Positions 59,777 through 64,000 of a stretch of DNA of 64,000 nt are shown one piece after another. Origin of the DNA: Polytrichum commune. Its lineage: Eukaryota > Streptophyta > Polytrichopsida > Polytrichales > Polytrichaceae. The translations under genes were made by a program, and so were the position numbers. Location: NCBI GenBank assembly GCA_950295325.1, contig OX485804.1:14508001-14572000 (forward strand). The letters are read 5' to 3'. The notes under the pieces were generated by a model. That model did not search any database, was not told where the DNA came from, and worked only from the letters and a program-made list of their open reading frames with translations. How positions within the stretch are numbered: position 1 is the stretch's first letter; each line of letters starts with the position of its first letter.

Positions 59777-62504
59777 GTTCTTGCATTAGGCTTACTACAA
59801 CTACTTCAACCTCATAATATTGTAGAAATCTATAAATGCCTTCCACTTTGAAAATCACATTGGAGTCATAAGGAGTGAGTCATGGTAGTTGTGGTGGACA
59901 TCATATAGATTTCACATTTTTTTTTAAAGAAAGGGGGGGGGGGTTTAAGAACCTATTGGGAGTCATATCATGGCATAGTTTCTTTACCTCTATAACAAGA
60001 TGCAATGAGGGGATTTTGGATTTGCGTTCAAAATGAAGCCCTCCCTCCCCCACTTCCCATTTGTTTGAGTGGTCATAAATTTTGGGTGTTGGTGTTAGGT
60101 TGAGCTACCTCACTAGCACACGCCATGCTTAGAACTTGCACAACGGAAATTCCTATAAATCTACATGTGTCATGAATTTGCAAGTTTTTTCGAGGATTTT
60201 CATATATTTGACAAAACGTATGGTTTGGGTTTCCTTATGTTGAGCTACCTTAGTGAATCATGTCAACTTGATCAACCACGTGTAACAAATACTGCACATG
60301 TGGTCACTAACTTGAGATAAATATTTAAGTGTAATATGGCTTCCTTAAAGACACCATGAAAGATTTTCCCACATTCCATTATCCTTTTAACCCCTAAAGG
60401 CCAAAGCAAACATTTTTGTCGGGGCAGTCAACGTGGCCGAACATACACGACCATGTTACAATCTTTTGATTTCGAACACATGGATGACCGAAATTTGTCT
60501 GAACAACCCTACCTTTACAAAGCTCCCGTGCATATCATTAAATCTGTCATAAGAGAGGGCCAATTTATTCAATAATTCCCTAAATTAGACTAAATCATTT
60601 TAATTGATTTTGGAAGGCTTTTGCTTCGTCTTTTAGGGGTCGAGGCCAACAATAAACAAGGCCCAACAAAACTAAAATTGGATTGAAAACCAAATGAGGA
60701 AATTTCAGACTTGGAGTGTGTTCTTACAGCGTCATCGATATGATGGATTGCAACTGGGCCTTGCCCTTGACCAAGTGCTACGGTATGAAAACGGTCCAAC
60801 ATGTTCTTTTGTCCTGCAAATTGTCTTAAGCCGGAGGTGGGATCTACTCCTGCACAATGATATGTTAATGGTTATACAAATTGGCAATGAGATTAACTTT
60901 CTTCAAGATCCGCATGCAAGTGTTTGGAACAATTTGAAAGGTGGATGGACCCGGACCCTCCTTTGAAGTGAAGATATAACATTCTTGCATACTTGGAATG
61001 ATCCTTGGATCATGCGGAAGACCCATCCTCTCCGATCGGGAGTTTTGAAGTGTCAAATAAGCATGATTTTATCCCTTCAATAATCAATTGGATCTTGGTA
61101 GATGGGGGAAGGCTTTTTAGAGAGGGAATTATCGCATACGAGCGTACCTCTCGTTCATCCAACATAAAAGCCTTGAAATACTATGTAGTCAAGAGACGAT
61201 TTTTTTGGGTTGATTTGACACCATAATTAGTTTGAAGATCCTGGATTGGTCTGCTCGAGGTCGTGTGAGATGAATCAACAACAAACCTATAAGGGTCCAA
61301 GTTTTTATGTTGGATGAATGAAAAGGTACGTTCGTATACAATAATCCCCTTTCTCCTGAAGGCTTCATGTCTGAAGATAGACAAATTGAAGTGTCGACTG
61401 ACATGAGCTTGTTAAGTGGCTATGCACAAAATCCATGCCCTTTCAATTAAATATGTTATTCACGAAGCTAGTCTAAAAACTATAACAATATCAAGCCCAT
61501 ATTGTAAAGAGTTAAGCATGCCTTGACATATATGGGGAATTAGAGTTATCCGTAAAGCATCTCAAAGAGCCTCAAAGAGGGACATAACTATGGGTTGGGT
61601 CCTTCTTTGAGAAAACGTTCTATCGAAAGCTCATTAGCTCGCCGTGTGTTGATGCCTACTTTGAAAGTTGGGTGAAATTTTTCATACCTCCTCGTATCAT
61701 CTCCAAAATCTTGAGAGAACTCTAAGATCTAAAATAGGATATGAACCCACGGTCCTAAATCCTAGATTGGCCTATGCAAACATGCCTTGACATATATGGG
61801 GAATTAGAGTTATCTGTAAAGTGCCTCAAAGAGGGACATAACTTTGGGGTTTGGTCCTTCTTTGAGAAAACTTTCTATCGAAAGCTCGTTAGCTCACCGT
61901 GTGTTGAAGCCTACTTTGAAAATTGGGTGAATTTTTTCAGACCTCTTCTTATCATCTCCAAAATCTTGAGTGAACTCTAAGATCTAAAATAGGATATGAA
62001 CCCACAGTGCTAAATCCTAGATTGGCCTATGCAAAGCTAGCTTTACCCACACTAAAAAATATAGTAAATCGTAAAAGCCCTACGGATACAAGTAAACCTA
62101 GATGGTCAAGTTCTAACCCATCTTAATAGGACAAGCTAGACCGGTGTCACAGTTGATGAAGCGGTTGAAGTTTGAGAAACAACCGGTTGACGTTCAAGAC
62201 TTCAAGAAAATTACCCATCATTTTAGTGGAATCTATGAAATAAACCCTAATTTAATAATAGAGAAACTGAAAGGTGTCAACATGTATCTGGTTGGCCTTA
62301 TAACTAAGAGGCCCTTGGCCTATTATAGAGCCTGAAAATCCTCCCCGGGTGCTCATTGTTATTACCTGCAGATAAAATGAAGAGGAGAGGGCTGTGTGGC
62401 ACCGAATCATTTAATGAGTCTCCCAGGTCCAGCATGGGTGGCTCCACAAACCTTTGACCCAAACTATTTGACACAAATGCAGTGCACGCAAACATTATCC
62501 GGTC
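50623..62504 (-). CDS. axonemal dynein heavy chain, DNAH2/I1 1-beta-like, C-terminal part
   Basis: Minus-strand motor ATPase of the sperm axoneme inner arm. Eight terminal exons: 62366-62504, 60728-60849, 59486-59686, 58554-58745, 57236-57679, 54679-54911, 52442-52760, 50623-50859 (stop TAG); phases close to 628 residues. Order of motifs: QRFVEPPMLDLG and PLLFILSAG (AAA6 region), VDPTSGLRQFA, HTVALGQGQGP, GGWVFLANCQLMTSWLPKLE, KMTAEPPKGLRANILRLY, ERRKFGTLGLNIPYDFND, EANYGGRVTDEIDRR, APEAFGQHANADIAFQ, ERYNMLLNSI, AYPSIKPLGSWTRDL, GLYLEGAGWDPVNDSL, and the end YWVKRGTALLLALAT. DFE|VSNDLLTTYLDEYDETP and PRPMELIVPMP..KKKQPKGLYQCP resemble human DNAH2 most closely (from memory). The upstream exons, including P-loops, lie beyond 64000. 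Intron after 58554 begins with GC. Confidence 0.93.
51259..51458. mobile_element. MITE M1, copy c, in dynein intron
   Basis: Left 'tagtgtggggttaccattcg' and right (other strand) 'tagtgtgggttgccatttgg' ends; inner arms 'cggagttaa.tgttgccataac' and 'gttatagcaacatgtaactcc'. About 200 bp, inside the last dynein intron. Confidence 0.65.
52088..52350. mobile_element. fold-back MITE M3, copy 2, in dynein last intron
   Basis: GAGTTGGTTATTTTGCGTAC at the left pairs with the right end 'atacgcaaaacaaccaac'. It sits about 90 bp from the end of the exon at 52442-52760, on its intron side. Inner arms as in copy 1: 'ttggtgtggaggtttgaac' against 'tcagacctccacaccagc'. Confidence 0.7.
54181..54390. mobile_element. 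MITE M3, copy 3, right end missing
   Basis: Starts GGGAGTTGGTTGTTTTTGCA and keeps the inner arms ('ggaggtagtgtggaggtttg', 'tttggttcattgagtgcc', 'ggcactcaatgaacca', 'caaacactatctccc'), but the closing 'gcaaaacaaccaac' is absent, so the right terminus is lost. Confidence 0.65.
55390..56688. repeat. dispersed repeat R-D, copy interrupted by a MITE
   Basis: Matches 9465-10030 from 'cacccaaaagc' to 'gctaa' at 56120, then resumes at 'taagccaatcatgca' (56633) to about 56688 after a 512-bp insertion. Lies in the dynein intron between exons 54679-54911 and 57236-57679. Confidence 0.7.
56121..56632. mobile_element. PIF/Harbinger-like MITE, copy 1 (TSD TAA)
   Basis: Terminal inverted repeats TGCCCCCTCCCCACTTGGCA (left) and, on the other strand, TGCCCCCTCCCCACTTGACA (right). 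TAA at 56118-56120 and 56633-56635 is the target duplication, supported by the unoccupied 'gctaagcc' in the R-D copy near 9987. The interior is 60-80% similar by eye to the second element in opposite orientation. TWA target duplications are a hallmark of PIF/Harbinger. No transposase frame. Confidence 0.82.
56692..57223. mobile_element. PIF/Harbinger-like MITE, copy 2, inverted (TSD TTA)
   Basis: Ends TGGGGCATTCCCACCTGACT (left) and, on the other strand, TGGGGCATTCCCACCTGACA (right); TTA at 56689-56691 and 57224-57226. It is oriented opposite to copy 1, with only 59 bp between the elements, so the pair forms a long imperfect inverted repeat (interior 'ctccctcggttatagcgga', 'caatcacaagggcgggagg'). 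The right border is about 9 bp from the 5' splice site of dynein exon 57236-57679. Confidence 0.82.
58017..58231. mobile_element. MITE M1, copy d, in dynein intron
   Basis: Left 'cgtgtcacttgctatgtgga' and right 'attttgaacaataagtgaca' arms; interior 'accaagcaaagatgttagtg' matches copy a's 'accaagtaaagatgttgatg'. The match to copy a extends across the whole interior, so a and d share a recent ancestor. Confidence 0.65.
58803..59217. mobile_element. fold-back element M4, copy 2, in dynein intron
   Basis: Left 'aggggcacttcacactagag' and right 'catagtgtaaagtggtcctt' pair imperfectly; related in its ends to 11101-11600. Degraded, no target duplication evident. Confidence 0.4.
59725..59773. repeat. 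(TA)n microsatellite
   Basis: About 24 uninterrupted TA units inside the dynein intron between exons 59486-59686 and 60728-60849. Confidence 0.95.
61519..62045. repeat. R-A repeat as a 264-bp tandem duplication, in dynein intron
   Basis: Units begin 'tgccttgacatatatgggga' at 61519 and 61783 and are very similar over their length, indicating recent duplication. Each contains the R-A core ('tcaaagagggacataact', 'gaaagctc.ttagctc.ccg', 'cctaaatcctagattggcct'), otherwise found at 3000-3410 and 15020-15425. Confidence 0.8.
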
Positions 62505-64000
62505 CTGCAAATAAAACATTCATTTTAGTCTAGTGCACAAATAGTACTCGTTTTATGATAATGCCATTCATTGGATTTTGTTACTTGAAATTTTGATTAA
62601 TATTCATCAATCTATTTAGTAAGATATTTTTGTGATTGATATATATATATATGGTTTCCAGGAATTTGTAAACAAATCTAAATAAATCACGAGGTTTGTC
62701 TTCCCAAAAGAAGGGTCCCAAAGGGAGCTTGCACTCTAGTGGAACTCACACGTGGTTTCAGGATGCATGAATCTCTTAGTGAAGTGTTAACCTTTATGTC
62801 ACTAGTAGGGCACAAATGATCAAGCATGACATGTGTGTTTCATCAAGGCCATCTATGTTAGGCATTGGTCATCATGAACTTGTCCTAAATTCGGACATGG
62901 CCACTCTTTAGTTCTTATTTTTTAAACACTGATAAGTTCTTCATTTTGATAGGGTAATTTTCTAACTTGTGGTTGTTTGGGATGGTAATTTCTTTCGGTA
63001 AATTTTGGTGGTAATTTATAAGTTCATTGTTCATAGTTATCTCATTAAAGAGCATGCATAACATGGTGGTAGGCCTCCATCTATTGTACCTTAGGTACAT
63101 GACCACCTACAAGGCTATGCTAAGGGCCATGGCCAAGGGTTTTGGACTTTGGACCTAATGGCCCCACTTAGATGCCTTAGCCACTAACTCATTGCACTAC
63201 ATGTGTAATGGCTACTTTTACCTCAAAATGTAAGGACTTCTCAAGTAAGAATTTATCAAGTAAGGACTTTACCTTGAAATATAAGAACTTTCAAGTAAGG
63301 ATTTTTGTTGAATTGTAAGGATTTATCAAGTAAAGTACCTCTCATCCATCCGACATAAAAACTTGTCCCCTATAGATTTTTGGCGGATTGATCTCAAATG
63401 ACTTGGACTAGACTAATTTAGGGTCTTTAAACCTAAATTTGGTGTCCAAATAACTTAAAATAATACAATATGGACTGCTTCCTATTTCAATGCTTCTATC
63501 TTGGATGATTGAAAGACACACTTGTATGCACTCCCACCTTAGTAATTACTTAGGTGACTCACATCTAGATCTAGATCTAGAAGATCTCTAAAACTAAACA
63601 AAGATAGAACATTCCTTTAAAGGCATTCAATCATAAAAATAGAATCTATTGAGTAAGCTTGAATGAGTAGCCAAAAATGTAACAATTTAGAAGAGGGGAA
63701 ATAGATCATTGTAACTCTCTAAACTAAACTAAGGAGAACATTCCTCCATGTGCATTCAATAATATACATGGAATCTACATCTGGTGAGTAAGCTCAAATG
63801 GATTCTATATCTATCTTGTAAACATATTATCTAGAACTATTGAGTCACCAAAAGTATAAAAAAATCTTCACGAACGTATTGCATGACAAAGGAGCAACTC
63901 AACTCCCACATATGGATGAAAAGTCACTGGACATTATTCATCCTTGTTGGCTTTGACACAAAAGTTTTTTTTTTTGATGTCATGGGGCCCATGTCAAAGA
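62505..64000. other. upstream dynein intron, no exon found
   Basis: The exon before 62504 should end with the conserved 'LxxRCLRP' block on the minus strand; I searched for it to the window edge and did not find it. Short 'caagtaaggactt'-type repeats occur at 63225-63345 and a GATCTA-type microrepeat at 63563-63583. Confidence 0.45.

Noticed and set aside
60850-61060. Plus-strand frame with 'LHTWNDPWIM', reminiscent of the end of plant LINE reverse-transcriptase proteins
   Set aside because: Only about ten residues look alike, a stop precedes them, and no reverse transcriptase motif is present nearby.
62144-62335. Plus-strand 63-codon frame (KRLKFEKQPVDVQDFKKITH...) with protein-like composition
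   Set aside because: No recognisable family, lies inside a dynein intron next to repeats, and overlaps nothing supported by splice signals.
1-64000. CRISPR arrays, tRNA or rRNA genes, bacterial operons
   Set aside because: The genes have spliceosomal introns and plant protein families; no cloverleaf with invariant tRNA bases, rRNA segment or regularly spaced CRISPR-type repeat was seen.

Overview
This is a eukaryotic nuclear window from a green plant of the streptophyte lineage. It carries spliceosomal GT-AG genes for plastid proteins (acyl-ACP thioesterase FATA, plastid ribosomal protein cL38/PSRP6, a plastid-type [2Fe-2S] ferredoxin-like protein), an FPA-type RRM/SPOC protein, cytosolic ribosomal protein eL19, and the 3' end of an axonemal dynein heavy chain. 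The dynein points to a plant that still makes flagellated sperm (charophyte alga, bryophyte, lycophyte, fern, cycad or Ginkgo); angiosperms have lost these genes. Moderate introns (about 0.13-2.3 kb), many small fold-back elements and an NB-ARC pseudogene suggest a land plant, but the species is not identifiable from sequence reading alone.

Layout. 0-3.4 kb: repeats. 4.0-8.6 kb (+): FATA, seven exons. 8.6-15.5 kb: repeat-rich intergenic. 15.5-22.3 kb (+): FPA-like gene with three RRMs, a SPOC domain and a 540-residue Q/P-rich tail. 22.3-27.7 kb: no recognised gene. 27.9-29.2 kb (+): eL19. 31.2-40.2 kb: a graveyard with a POT1-like fragment, coding-looking patches of an unknown gene, a frameshifted DNA topoisomerase II fragment that keeps its introns, a transposable element with 8-bp target duplications, and an NB-ARC (disease-resistance type) pseudogene. 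42.9-43.2 kb (+): cL38, followed directly by a four-copy ~320-bp tandem array. 45.8-48.6 kb (+): ferredoxin-like gene, seven exons. 50.6-62.5 kb (-): the last eight exons of a DNAH2-like (I1/f inner-arm 1-beta) dynein heavy chain, whose introns are loaded with MITEs; the 5' part lies beyond the window.

The genes are independent transcription units with no operon-like logic. FATA, cL38 and the ferredoxin-like protein act in the plastid, eL19 in cytosolic translation, FPA in nuclear RNA 3'-end choice, and dynein in the sperm axoneme. Exon borders were placed by hand from reading frame, splice signals and remembered family sequence; for all seven main genes the phases close exactly.

The most distinctive observations are (1) two head-to-head PIF/Harbinger-like MITEs with TAA and TTA target duplications, one with an identifiable empty site elsewhere in the window and the other ending about 9 bp from a dynein 5' splice site; (2) two GC-AG introns required by frame in live genes, plus one in the topoisomerase II pseudogene; (3) at least five families of short fold-back or dispersed elements; and (4) a cluster of gene fragments between eL19 and cL38. 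I did not find a convincing new biochemical system.
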